NCBI GenBank assembly: GCA_016867955.1
Contig: VGIE01000036.1
Coordinates: 1 to 11,489, forward strand
DNA from: Betaproteobacteria bacterium
GTDB lineage: Bacteria; Pseudomonadota; Gammaproteobacteria; Burkholderiales; SG8-39
Direction of reading: 5' to 3'
Length of the DNA stretch: 11,489 nucleotides
Each line of letters opens with the position of its first letter. The first letter of the stretch is position 1. Positions 1-8,349 of this stretch are shown here, piece by piece. The translations under genes were made by a program, and so were the position numbers. A model generated the notes under the pieces. That model was not told where the DNA came from, searched no databases, and saw only the letters and a list, made by a program, of their open reading frames with translations.

Positions 1-73
1 GTCGCCCCGCGGTCGCGCGCGGCATATCTGTTACATTCATTCCCCCCACCGAAACCAGAACCCGGGCCGCCTC

Positions 74-937
74 TTGTCGAGCATCTTCCGCCTGATCCGG
101 ATCTTTGCCGTCGCCTGGCGCTTCGGACTCGACGAGTTCGTGCTCGCGGCGGGCGTGGGCCGCTGGGCGTCGCTGGTCCGGCTCGCGGGGCGGATCGGCA
201 GGGGCAACCGCTTTTCGGCGCCGCGCGCGGTGCGCCTGCGCCAGGCACTCGAAGGACTGGGGCCGATCTTCGTGAAATTCGGCCAGGTGCTTTCGACGCG
301 CCGCGACCTGCTGCCGCTCGACATCGCCGACGAGCTCGCCCGGCTGCAGGACCAGGTGCCGCCGTTCGACGGCGCGCTGGCGCGCGCCGAAATCGAGAGC
401 TCGCTGGGCGCATCGATCGATGAACTGTTCACGGCCTTCGAGGACATTCCGGTGGCAAGCGCGTCCATCGCGCAGGTCCACTTCGCAGTGCTGCGCGACG
501 GCAGCAATGCCGGCGAGGAGGTCGCGATCAAGGTGCTGCGCCCGGGCATGGAGCCGGCCATCCGGCGAGATGTCGCGCTCATGGACACCGCAGCGCTCAT
601 CGTCGAGCGCGTGTGGGCCGATGGCCGCCGCCTGAAGCCGCGCGAAGTGGTGGCCGAGTTCGCGCGCCACCTGCAGGACGAACTCGACCTCATGCGCGAG
701 GCTGCCAATGCCAGCCAGCTGCGGCGCAATTTCAGCGCCTCGCCCCTGCTCGCGGTGCCGGAAATACACTGGGACTATTGCGCGACAACGGTCATGACCA
801 TGCAGCGCATGCACGGCGTGCCGATCAGCCAGGTTCCGCGACGGCTTCTTCCACGCCGACATGCACCCGGGCAACATCCTGGTAGACCCCGGCGCGGCTG
901 GGGCGGAGGAGCGTCGCGGCCAGTACATCGCGCTTGA
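74..937 (+). pseudogene. ubiB: UbiB, 5' part (ABC1/ADCK kinase-like ubiquinone biosynthesis protein), frame broken near 833
   Basis: UbiB is an atypical protein-kinase-like ATPase of the inner membrane needed for aerobic ubiquinone synthesis. This frame carries its N-terminal half. The family KxGQ motif is seen as VKFGQVLSTRRDLLP (about residues 72-86), followed by DELARLQDQVPPF, the Ala-rich nucleotide loop ASASIAQVH, the lysine motif VAIKVLRPG and the acidic motif DELDLMREAAN. Homology stops at residue 253 (HGVPISQ, ending at 832). The remaining residues up to 937 are out-of-frame arginine/proline-rich sequence. The next UbiB block, FRDGFFHADMHPGN, begins at 834 in another frame. The start is TTG at 74, which gives the usual UbiB N-terminus (short basic start, then FGLDEFVL). 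No clear ribosome site precedes it, so the start is the least certain part. The family and the break are very secure. Whether the break is real or a sequence error cannot be told here. Confidence 0.88.
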
Positions 938-1568
938 TTTCGGAATCATGGGCACGCTGGAAGAGCGCGACCAAAGCTACCTCGCGCAGAATTTCCTGGC
1001 TTTCTTCAACCGCGACTACCGGCGCGTGGCCGAAGTGCATCTTGAATCGGGCTGGGTGCCACCGCAGACGCGCGTCGACGAAATCGAGGCGGCGATCCGC
1101 GCGGTCTGCGAACCGATCTTCGACCGGCCATTGCGCGAGATCAAGTTCGGCCACGTGCTGCTGCGCCTGTTCCGGACCTCGCGGCGCTTTGGCGTCGAGA
1201 TCCAGCCGCAGCTGGTGATGCTGCAGAAGACCCTGCTCAACATCGAGGGGCTGGGCCGCGACCTCGACCCCGAACTGGACCTGTGGAAAACCGCCAAGCC
1301 CTATCTCGAGCGCTGGATGAACCGGCAGGTGGGCTGGCGCGGGCTGGCGCGGAACCTGAAGCGCGAGCTGCCGCGCTGGGCGTCAATCCTGCCGCAGGTG
1401 CCGAGGCTGGTGCACCAACTGCTCGCCGAAGACCGCCTCGGCCGGCTGCGCGAGTCAGTGGAAGACCTGGTCGCCGCCGAGCGGCGCCGCAATCGCCTGC
1501 TCGCCTGGATCGCCGGGCTGCTGGCAGTGCTGGTCCTCTGGCTGACGGCCATGCCGCATTTGCGCTGA
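834..1568 (+). pseudogene. ubiB: UbiB, 3' part (catalytic loop to C-terminal membrane anchor), in a different frame
   Basis: This frame continues UbiB from FRDGFFHADMHPGNILVD, which holds the kinase-like catalytic loop, through YIALDFGIMG (the DFG metal-binding motif) to the natural stop. The helical C-terminal region includes IQPQLVMLQKTLLNIEG, typical of the family. A hydrophobic segment near the end (WIAGLLAVLVLWLTAM) fits the C-terminal membrane anchor. The first ATG is at 861, inside the catalytic loop, so this piece is not a natural gene on its own. Residues before (253) and after (244) the junction sum to 497. Adding the roughly 25 residues that UbiB proteins normally have between these motifs gives about 523, close to the 546 of E. 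coli UbiB. The frame change fits a deletion of 3n+2 bases, for example 77. As written, no intact UbiB is encoded. Confidence 0.88.
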
Positions 1569-1777
1569 TCGTTCAGCGGCCTTGGCGGGGCGGGATGGTG
1601 ACGCGACCCACACCGACGCGATCGCACGCGAGCCAATCGGCCACGACTGGCGAACGATGGATACGACGGCAGTTTCCCCAGCAAGCTCGCCGCAAGCACA
1701 TTAGACTGGGCACGGGCTGGAAATCATTGCCCCGGGGGCGGATCACGGCCGGTCCGGAAACAAGCGTTTCATCTTGT

Positions 1778-1783
1778 GGGAGG
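1778..1783 (+). promoter_or_regulatory. Strong Shine-Dalgarno site of the solute-binding protein gene
   Basis: GGGAGG ends six bases before the ATG at 1790. It decides that start over the far-upstream in-frame codons, which would run the gene back through the ubiB 3' end. The ATG is also the one that gives a proper signal peptide. Confidence 0.75.
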
Positions 1784-1789
1784 TCGATC

Positions 1790-2968
1790 ATGGAACGCGC
1801 AAGTCGCAAGCAGTCCTGGCATGTGCTGGCAGCGGCGCTTGGCGCCGTTGCCGTCGCCTCGCCAACCTGGGCCGACACTACCCAACCGGCCACTACGACA
1901 GCGTCTGCCAAAGTGCAGACGATGCAGCTGGCCCAGGCCGCGGCGCGCGCGCCTGCACCCAGCCAGGCCGCGGCGGCGGCAGCACTGGAAGCGCTCATCA
2001 AGGCCGCCAAGGCCGAGGGCGAGATGACCTATTACAGCGCGCAAACCGAGAATGTGCCACGCCGCGTCAGCGCCGCGTTCCAGGCCAAGTACGGCATCAA
2101 CGCCAAGTTCGTGCGCTTCAACAGCGTACTGCTGCAGCAACGCTACGCCACCGACGCCGAATCGGGCTCCTTTCCTGCCGATCTGATCATCAACTCGGGC
2201 GACGCCATCACCTATGCCGAAAACGGGATCAAGAAGGGCTGGTTCGAGCCCATCGCGACGGCAGGCGTTCCAGCCATTCTCAGCGGCGAGTTTCCCGCGC
2301 GCTTCAACAGGAACGTAACCGCCATCATCCAGCTCTCGCCCTGGGGCATTGCCTTCAATTCGGACAAGGTGAAAGGCGCCGACCTGCCCAAGGACTGGCC
2401 GGACCTGCTCAATCCGAAATGGAAGGGGCAGATCCTGCTGCCCGATCCGCGCGCATCCGACGCCTACATCGACCACTGGGCGCTGCTGTTCGACAAGTAC
2501 GGCGAGTCCTTCTTTGCCAAGCTGCGTGACCAGAACATGCGCCTGTACGCGTCGGGCGTCCCGGCCACCCAGGCGCTGGGCGCAGGCGAGGGCAGCATCC
2601 AGGTACCCACGGTGGGACCGCAGGTCCAGGGCGTAAAAGACAAGGGCGCACCCGTCGCCATGATCATCCCCGACACATCCGTGGGCGTCGAGCAGCATGT
2701 GACGCTGACGGCGCGCGCCAAGGCCAGGAACGCCAATGCGGGCCGCCTGTTCGCCAACTATCTGTTGTCAGCCGAGGGCAACCAGGTGTTCAACGCCGAC
2801 CCCGGACAGGCCCCGTGCATGCCTTGGGCAACTCGCTGCCCAAGGACTACCGCTCGCCGATCCCGGGAACGGCTGCGCGCAAGGCCGAAATCATCAAGCT
2901 CTTCGGCTTGTAGCGCGCTGCGCACGATGCCCGTGCGAGGTGGCAGGGGGGCGGCGACGCACCCCTGA
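1790..2968 (+). CDS. Iron(III)-type ABC transporter substrate-binding protein, frameshifted near its C-terminus
   Basis: This is a periplasmic solute-binding protein of the extracellular solute-binding / Fe(3+)-binding (FbpA/FutA-like) type. Residues 1-28 form a signal peptide (basic start, hydrophobic Ala/Val core, probable cleavage after SPTWA). Residues 29-66 are a low-complexity Ala/Thr/Gln/Pro linker. The fold then starts with the typical LIKAAKAEGEMTYYSAQ and continues with PADLIINSGDA, SPWGIAFNSDKV, LLNPKWKGQI and ANYLLSAEGNQ. From residue 342 the frame as written degenerates into an Arg/Ser-rich tail to 2968. Another frame restores a normal C-terminus (VHALGNSLPKDYRSPIPGT ... IIKLFGL) ending at a TAG at 2911-2913. 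One missing base in CCCC 2811-2814 explains this; the corrected protein would be 374 residues. No permease or ATPase gene is adjacent, so the ligand is unknown and the iron assignment is by fold similarity only. The gene is 221 bp after ubiB and likely has its own promoter. Confidence 0.82.
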   Translation: MERASRKQSWHVLAAALGAVAVASPTWADTTQPATTTASAKVQTMQLAQAAARAPAPSQAAAAAALEALIKAAKAEGEMTYYSAQTENVPRRVSAAFQAKYGINAKFVRFNSVLLQQRYATDAESGSFPADLIINSGDAITYAENGIKKGWFEPIATAGVPAILSGEFPARFNRNVTAIIQLSPWGIAFNSDKVKGADLPKDWPDLLNPKWKGQILLPDPRASDAYIDHWALLFDKYGESFFAKLRDQNMRLYASGVPATQALGAGEGSIQVPTVGPQVQGVKDKGAPVAMIIPDTSVGVEQHVTLTARAKARNANAGRLFANYLLSAEGNQVFNADPGQAPCMPWATRCPRTTARRSRERLRARPKSSSSSACSALRTMPVRGGRGAATHP

Positions 2969-3039
2969 TTCTTTCATGCCGCGGCACCAGCCTTCGCCGT
3001 ATCCTCGCTGTATCGTCCACACTCAGGCAAGGCGGAACA

Positions 3040-4032
3040 ATGCAAGTAGGCGTACTCCTCGTCGACACACCCCGCGACATGCCGGCGCGGGAACAGCTCG
3101 ATCTCGCGCAAAGGCAGCTCGAATGGGGGCAGGAAGCCGGCGTCACCCTGTTCATGCTGGCGCAGCACTGGGGCTACGGCCCGGTCACCATCCTGCAGCC
3201 GGTGCCTTTCGCCGCGCGCCTCGCCGGCGACCTGGCGCCGCAGTCTCGCATCGGCACCTCGGTCATGGTTGCCCCGGTCTATCACCCGATCGCGCTGGCC
3301 GAGGAAGTTGCCACGCTCGACGTGCTCACCGGCGGACGCTTCATCCTTGGTGCCGGCATCGGCTACATCCCTGAGGAACTGCGCGCGCTCGGCATCGACC
3401 CCAGGGAGCGCGCCGCGCGCTTCGAGGAGATCCTGCAACTGCTGCCGCGCATCTGGCGTGAAGCCGTCGTCACGCACGACGGCCGTTTCTACGGTTTCGA
3501 GAACTTCGAACCGCACATCGTGCCAGCGACGCCGGGCGGCCCGACGGTCTGGGTCGGTGCCAAGCTGGAGGCCGCCGTGCAGCGCGCCGCGCGACTGGCC
3601 GACGGCTGGGTCGGCCCCTCGAAGATTCCCTTCGACCGCATCGAGCGTCTGGCCGATCTCTTCCACAGGACGCGCAAGGAACACGGGCGCCCGCCGGGCA
3701 CCATTGCGCTGCTGCGGCAGATCTGCGTGGCCGATAGCGTGGAGGCAGCGCTCGAGCGGCATTACGATGTGTCGGGCCAGCGCCTGGAGGTCTACCAGTC
3801 GCGCAAGCTCGACCTCAAGCCCGGCAACGCCGCCGGCGAAACACTGGACGCGCGGCAGACCGCGTTGCTGGGCACGCCGGCGCAGATCGCCCAGCGCGGC
3901 CGCTGGCTGAAGGAGCGCTGCGGCGTGTCCACGCTCATCACGCGCGTCGCCTGGCTCGGCATGAGCCGCGAACGCATCCGCGAGGAATACCGCCGCCTCG
4001 CCGATGGCGTGGCTGCGCTGGGCGCCATCTGA
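3040..4032 (+). CDS. LLM-class (luciferase-like) flavin-dependent oxidoreductase
   Basis: This is a 330-residue TIM-barrel oxidoreductase of the bacterial luciferase-like family, which uses FMN or F420 to oxidise or reduce small substrates. Visible hallmarks are the N-terminal beta-strand MQVGVLLVDT, the block HPIALAEEVATLDVLTGGR followed by FILGAGIGY (residues 82-109), the family's best-known signature, then RFEEILQLLPRIWRE, and PTVWVGAKLEAAVQRAARLADGW (about 168-190), where a phosphate-binding loop is expected. Length and motif order are those of a complete protein. The start is supported by AAGG at 3029-3032, seven bases before the ATG. It lies 126 bp after the solute-binding gene. A shared sulfonate- or xenobiotic-type pathway is conceivable, but nothing in the sequence proves it. 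The substrate is unknown. Confidence 0.9.
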   Translation: MQVGVLLVDTPRDMPAREQLDLAQRQLEWGQEAGVTLFMLAQHWGYGPVTILQPVPFAARLAGDLAPQSRIGTSVMVAPVYHPIALAEEVATLDVLTGGRFILGAGIGYIPEELRALGIDPRERAARFEEILQLLPRIWREAVVTHDGRFYGFENFEPHIVPATPGGPTVWVGAKLEAAVQRAARLADGWVGPSKIPFDRIERLADLFHRTRKEHGRPPGTIALLRQICVADSVEAALERHYDVSGQRLEVYQSRKLDLKPGNAAGETLDARQTALLGTPAQIAQRGRWLKERCGVSTLITRVAWLGMSRERIREEYRRLADGVAALGAI

Positions 4033-4343
4033 GAGACCCTACCGGAATTGCCGTTAGGCCCTGCTGAAGCAGGCGAGCGCGAGGGGAGTAGCCCCACGCA
4101 TCGTCAGGCGCTCTGGGACCGAACGTCACGCTGGACCGGTCCGGCGCAGGCGTTGAGGCGGGAATGTCCGCCACGGCTTGCTCCGGCGCACGTTGCCGCT
4201 CAAGGCCCGCTGGAGGTCCGCGGTTCGCAAGACAGATATGATCAATTTCACAGAAAATACCTATGGCTAATACCTGAGCTGCATGATTATTATTAATTGT
4301 TAATGGGAATTCTTCGGCCCGGCCGACATGCGAGAATGGCCGC
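4033..4343. other. 311-bp gap without a credible gene: two small hairpins and an AT-rich patch
   Basis: The short open frame here (4048-4296) has no recognisable protein character, and I do not call a gene. Just after the LLM stop is an inverted repeat CCTGCT/AGCAGG (4060-4073), then GGGG/CCCC around a five-base loop (4083-4095). Neither is followed by a T-run, so an intrinsic terminator is not shown. GGACCGGTCC at 4133-4142 is a perfect ten-base palindrome. From about 4232 to 4314 the base composition drops sharply to AT-rich (for example TTATTATTAATTGTTAATG), unlike the rest of the window. This probably holds upstream control sequence of the VanZ-like gene. Confidence 0.5.
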
Positions 4344-4346
4344 ATG
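4329..4346 (+). promoter_or_regulatory. Possible extended -10 box (TGC-GAGAAT) abutting the VanZ-like start
   Basis: TGC followed by GAGAAT (4332-4337) lies six bases before the ATG at 4344. This would put the transcription start at or next to the start codon. The -35 region (around TTCTTC, 4310-4315) is weak. The spacing is the same as before the acetyltransferase gene at 8834, which is the main reason for listing it. Confidence 0.3.
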
Positions 4347-5444
4347 CGACTCAATGCGGGCCCCTCGCCCCTGGCGCGCTACCTGGTGGCGGCCTACTCG
4401 CTGCTCGTTGTCTACGCCAGCCTGCATCCCTTCTCGGGCTGGGTCGACAACGGCGCCGCCCCGCTGGCGTGGCTGGCGATGGGCCCACCGCCCTACATCA
4501 CGGCCTTCGATGTTTCGGTCAACGTGCTGGCCTACCTGCCGCTCGGCTTCCTCGGCGTGCTGGCGCTGTATCCCGTGGCGCGTGGCGCGAGCGCCATGGT
4601 CCTCACCTTCCTGCTGTCGACCGCCCTGAGCGCCTGCCTGGAGTCCCTGCAGACCTACCTACCCAGCCGCTACGCCTCCAACATCGACTTCGGCGCCAAT
4701 GCAGCCGGCGCATTGATGGGCACGCTCATCGGCGTCGCCGCGGCGCGGATGCTGTTGCGCGAAGACGGGCTGCAGGCGCTGCGCTACCGCCTGTTCCGCT
4801 CCGGCGCGCGCATCGACCTGGGCCTGGTGCTGCTCGGACTGTGGCTGTTCTCCCTGCTGAGTCCCGAGACCCTGCTGTTCGGCAACGGCGATCTGCGCAG
4901 CCTGTTCCAGACGCCGAGCGGCCGCCTCTACCCGGCAGAACTCTTCATGCGCGTTGAGGCGGCGGTGGCCGGCGCCAACGCGCTCGCGGTGTGCCTGTTC
5001 GCCGGCACGCTGATGAGGGCCGGGCAGCCTTCGAGAGTGATCATGGTGGCGGTGCTCACAGCCGGCCTGCTGGTTCGCACCGTTGCCTACGGCCTGTTGT
5101 TCAGTTCGCAGGAAATGCTGCTCTGGGTCACGCCGGGCGCCTTGTTCGGCACCGCCGTGGGCGCCGTGCTCGCCATACTGGCCGCGGGCCTCCCGCGGCC
5201 GGCACGCCTGGGGTTGGCCGCCCTGTCACTGATGTTTGCGGCCGCGGTGGTCAACTTCGCCCCCGAGAATCCGTACCTCGCCGCCTTCCTGGCCGAATGG
5301 CGGCAAGGCCATTTCCTCAATTTCAACGGACTGACGCGCATCGTCTCGGCAGCGTGGCCGTTTGCGGCTCTGGTCCATCTGATGGCCTTGGCCAGCGATC
5401 GCAACCAGCGGCGCGACGGCGGCGACTGGGGTGGCGGCGCCTGA
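4344..5444 (+). CDS. VanZ-like family polytopic membrane protein with long C-terminal membrane extension
   Basis: This 366-residue integral membrane protein starts with a VanZ-like domain (about residues 10-136). The VanZ signatures are clear: D-x3-N-x2-AYLPLGF in helix two (about 58-71) and LESLQTYLPSR followed by the D-x3-NAAGALMG block (about 99-123), the conserved acidic, Arg and Asn positions of the family. VanZ of enterococci gives low-level teicoplanin resistance; most relatives have no known role. About six more hydrophobic segments follow (near 152-176, 204-226, 233-254, 260-284, 290-309 and 333-352), so the protein is roughly twice the size of a minimal VanZ. The C-terminus is a short charged and glycine-rich tail. 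No good ribosome site precedes the ATG. It stands alone, 311 bp after the LLM gene and 94 bp before the ferredoxin gene. Confidence 0.85.
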   Translation: MRLNAGPSPLARYLVAAYSLLVVYASLHPFSGWVDNGAAPLAWLAMGPPPYITAFDVSVNVLAYLPLGFLGVLALYPVARGASAMVLTFLLSTALSACLESLQTYLPSRYASNIDFGANAAGALMGTLIGVAAARMLLREDGLQALRYRLFRSGARIDLGLVLLGLWLFSLLSPETLLFGNGDLRSLFQTPSGRLYPAELFMRVEAAVAGANALAVCLFAGTLMRAGQPSRVIMVAVLTAGLLVRTVAYGLLFSSQEMLLWVTPGALFGTAVGAVLAILAAGLPRPARLGLAALSLMFAAAVVNFAPENPYLAAFLAEWRQGHFLNFNGLTRIVSAAWPFAALVHLMALASDRNQRRDGGDWGGGA

Positions 5445-5497
5445 GCGCTCGCCCGCAAACACGCCCGCAGGCGGGAGGCCGGCCGGGAGTGTGCGGG

Positions 5498-5503
5498 TAT
5501 AAT
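5498..5503 (+). promoter_or_regulatory. Candidate -10 box (perfect TATAAT) of the ferredoxin-hemJ operon
   Basis: TATAAT occurs once in an otherwise GC-rich stretch, 35 bases before the ATG at 5539. It would give a leader of about 28 bases. No good -35 hexamer is visible 16-18 bases upstream, where the sequence is GC-rich. AGGCGA at 5523-5528 can serve as the ribosome site. Confidence 0.5.
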
Positions 5504-5538
5504 TCACCCTTTCCATACTGCCAGGCGACCCTAGGGAC

Positions 5539-5847
5539 ATGCGCTATTTCAAGAACCACGTGTTTTTCTGCTGCAACCAGCGCCAGAATGGCGATGCCTG
5601 CTGCAATGATCACGGCGCCAACGACGTGCGCGATTACGCCAAGAAGCGTGTCAAGGAACTCGGCCTGTCGGGCGAGGGCAAGGTGCGCATCAACCAGGCC
5701 GGCTGCCTGGACCGCTGTGAGGAAGGTCCGGTCATCGTCGTGTACCCGGAGGAAATCTGGTACACCTACGTCGACAAGTCCGACGTTGACGAAATCATCG
5801 ATGAGCACCTGACGAACGGCCGCGTAGTCGAACGCCTGCGTATCTAG
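5539..5847 (+). CDS. Thioredoxin-like [2Fe-2S] ferredoxin
   Basis: This is a 102-residue soluble electron-transfer protein of the thioredoxin-fold (Shethna / NuoE-like) ferredoxin class. The N-terminal strand is HVFFCCNQ, with cysteines 11 and 12. Cysteines 21 and 22 follow after G18, and then AGCLDRCEEGPVIVVYPE, with C56 and C60 as the second ligand pair. That CxxxC-E-x-GP-x-x-x-VYPE block is diagnostic. Each ligand position in the first half is a doubled cysteine (CC and CC), so which of each pair binds the cluster is not obvious. The C-terminal half (WYTYVDKSDVDEIIDEHL) matches the family in full. It is the first gene of a tight plus-strand group; the alpha/beta hydrolase begins 20 bases later. 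The redox partner is unknown. Confidence 0.9.
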   Translation: MRYFKNHVFFCCNQRQNGDACCNDHGANDVRDYAKKRVKELGLSGEGKVRINQAGCLDRCEEGPVIVVYPEEIWYTYVDKSDVDEIIDEHLTNGRVVERLRI

Positions 5848-5867
5848 CAGACCGCCGTATCACCGCA

Positions 5868-6527
5868 ATGCGCCCACCCCCGCGGGCCGGCTCCGAGACG
5901 CTGTTCGTGGACGGGTCCGCCGGGCGCATTGAAACCGTCATCGACCTCCCGGCCAGCCAATCCGCGGGTCCTGCGCTGCGCGGCGTTGCGCTGATTGCGC
6001 ATCCCCATCCACTGTTCGGTGGCACCCTCGACAACAAGGTCGTGCAGACGCTGGCCAAAACCTTCGCCGAACTCGGCTACGCCGCGATACGTTCCAATTT
6101 CCGCGGCGTCGGCGACACCGACGGCGTGCACGATCATGGGGAAGGCGAAACGGCAGACATGCTGACGCTGGCCGCCTGGGCACGCAGTCGCTTCGCTGCC
6201 GGCAGCGACCTTCCGGTGGCCGCCGCCGGTTTCTCCTTCGGCGCCTGGATCCAGACGCGCCTGGCCGAACGCATGAAACTGCAGCGGCTGGTGCTGGTCG
6301 CGCTGCCAGCAGGTTTCGTTAGCGACGGACGCAGCTACACCACCGGCACGGTTCCCGCCGACTCCATCGTCATTCACGGCGAGCAGGACGAGACCGTGCC
6401 ACTGGCCAACGTCTTGGACTGGGCGCGCCCGCAACCCCTGGCCATAAGCGTCATCCCCGGCGCCGATCACTTCTTTCACCGCAAGCTGAAGCTAATCCGC
6501 ACCATCATCCAGGGACAGTGGAAGTAG
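5868..6527 (+). CDS. Alpha/beta hydrolase (small dienelactone-hydrolase/esterase-like)
   Basis: This is a 219-residue cytoplasmic serine hydrolase. The oxyanion-side motif AHPHPLFGGTLDNKVV (about 44-59) and RSNFRGVGDTDG (about 75-86) are typical of the COG2945-type short alpha/beta hydrolases found in many proteobacteria. The catalytic triad can be read as Ser123 in GFSFGA (121-126), Asp174 in GEQDETVP and His201 in GADHFFH. There is no signal peptide or cap domain. The ATG at 5868 has no obvious Shine-Dalgarno sequence, and translation may be coupled to the ferredoxin gene 20 bases upstream. The family is widespread next to this ferredoxin type, but the substrate is unknown. Confidence 0.88.
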   Translation: MRPPPRAGSETLFVDGSAGRIETVIDLPASQSAGPALRGVALIAHPHPLFGGTLDNKVVQTLAKTFAELGYAAIRSNFRGVGDTDGVHDHGEGETADMLTLAAWARSRFAAGSDLPVAAAGFSFGAWIQTRLAERMKLQRLVLVALPAGFVSDGRSYTTGTVPADSIVIHGEQDETVPLANVLDWARPQPLAISVIPGADHFFHRKLKLIRTIIQGQWK

Positions 6528-6576
6528 GCATGGGCCAGCGCGCCAACCCGCAGCCACCGGCTGCCATCGGCCCGGC

Positions 6577-7520
<944 letters not shown>

Positions 7521-7524
<4 letters not shown>

Positions 7525-8339
7525 GCAATGCGGATGAAGCGCTGCGCCCCATGCGCGCGGCGAGCGACTACGCCCCGCCGCGACTCAGCCTGCGCTTCGT
7601 TCCGGTGTGGCGGCGCAATTTCCTCGTCTGGAAAAAGCTCGCCATTCCGTCCATCCTCGGCAACCTCGCCGACCCGATGATCTACATGCTGGGCCTGGGC
7701 TACGGCCTCGGCGCACTGCTGCCGGAAGTCGGCGGCGTGTCCTACATTGTGTTCCTTGCCGCCGGCACGGTGTGCTTCTCCACCACCAACAGCGCAACGT
7801 TCGAGTCGCTGTACTCGGCCTTCTCGCGCATGCATGTGCAGCGCACCTGGGACGCGATCATGAACGCACCGGTGGACCTCGACGACGTGGTGCTGGCCGA
7901 ACTGATGTGGGCGGCGAGCAAGAGCTTCCTCTCCGGCCTCGCCATCCTCGCCGTGGTGTGGGCACTGGGCCTGTCCACGTCGCCACTGTCGCTGCTTGCC
8001 ATCGGGGTGGTGCCGCTGGTGGGGTTGTGCTTTGCCGCCATCGGCCTCGCCATCACCGCCATGGCGGCCGGCTATGATTTCTTCATGTACTACTTCACGC
8101 TGGTGATCACGCCCATGGCCATGCTCTGCGGCGTGTTTTTCCCCATAGAGCAGTTGCCCGCAGCCTTCCAGGCGATCGCCTGGGTACTGCCGCTGTCGCA
8201 CGCCACTTCGCTGGTGCGGCCGCTGCTCCTGGGCGAGATCCCCGCGAACATTGTTTCGGACGTCCTCGTGCTGCTGGCCTACGCCGCCGCGGGCTTCTAC
8301 ACTGCAGTGGTATTGTTCCGCCGTCGGCTGCTCAAATAA
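7521..8339 (+). CDS. nodJ: NodJ-like ABC-2 type permease
   Basis: This is the membrane subunit partner of the preceding ATPase, of the ABC-2/NodJ family. The sequence RRNFLVWKKLAIPSILGNL and PMIYMLGLGYGLG, FLAAGTVCFSTTNSATFES, the coupling-helix-like RTWDAIMNAPVDLDDVVLAE, and GVFFPIEQLPAAFQAIAWVLPLSH are standard NodJ blocks. About six membrane helices can be traced. Two starts are possible. TTG at 7521 overlaps the nodI stop in a TTGA arrangement and has GGGAG at 7508-7512 ahead of it (272 residues). ATG at 7551 gives 262 residues, the length of rhizobial NodJ. I list the first because of its ribosome site and coupling, but the second is nearly as likely. The two proteins should form one exporter. 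Confidence 0.87.
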
Positions 8340-8349
8340 GGTGCCTGCC

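Noticed and set aside
1283..1789. Upstream in-frame extension of the solute-binding protein
   Set aside because: It would overlap the ubiB 3' end and bury the signal peptide; the ATG at 1790 has a strong ribosome site.
1769..2698. Long minus-strand open frame of about 309 codons opposite the solute-binding protein
   Set aside because: It lies wholly antisense to a gene with clear family motifs, has no recognisable domain, and is what GC-rich codon use produces on the opposite strand.
2801..2830. Programmed ribosomal frameshift in the solute-binding gene
   Set aside because: Only a CCCC run is present, without a slippery heptamer, nearby Shine-Dalgarno stimulator or pseudoknot; a one-base error or mutation is simpler.
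2974..3762. Minus-strand open frame opposite the LLM oxidoreductase
   Set aside because: The plus-strand frame is a full-length LLM protein; the antisense product has no family features.
4048..4296. 82-codon plus-strand open frame in the gap before the VanZ-like gene
   Set aside because: No domain, no ribosome site, mixed base composition across the AT-rich patch; probably chance.
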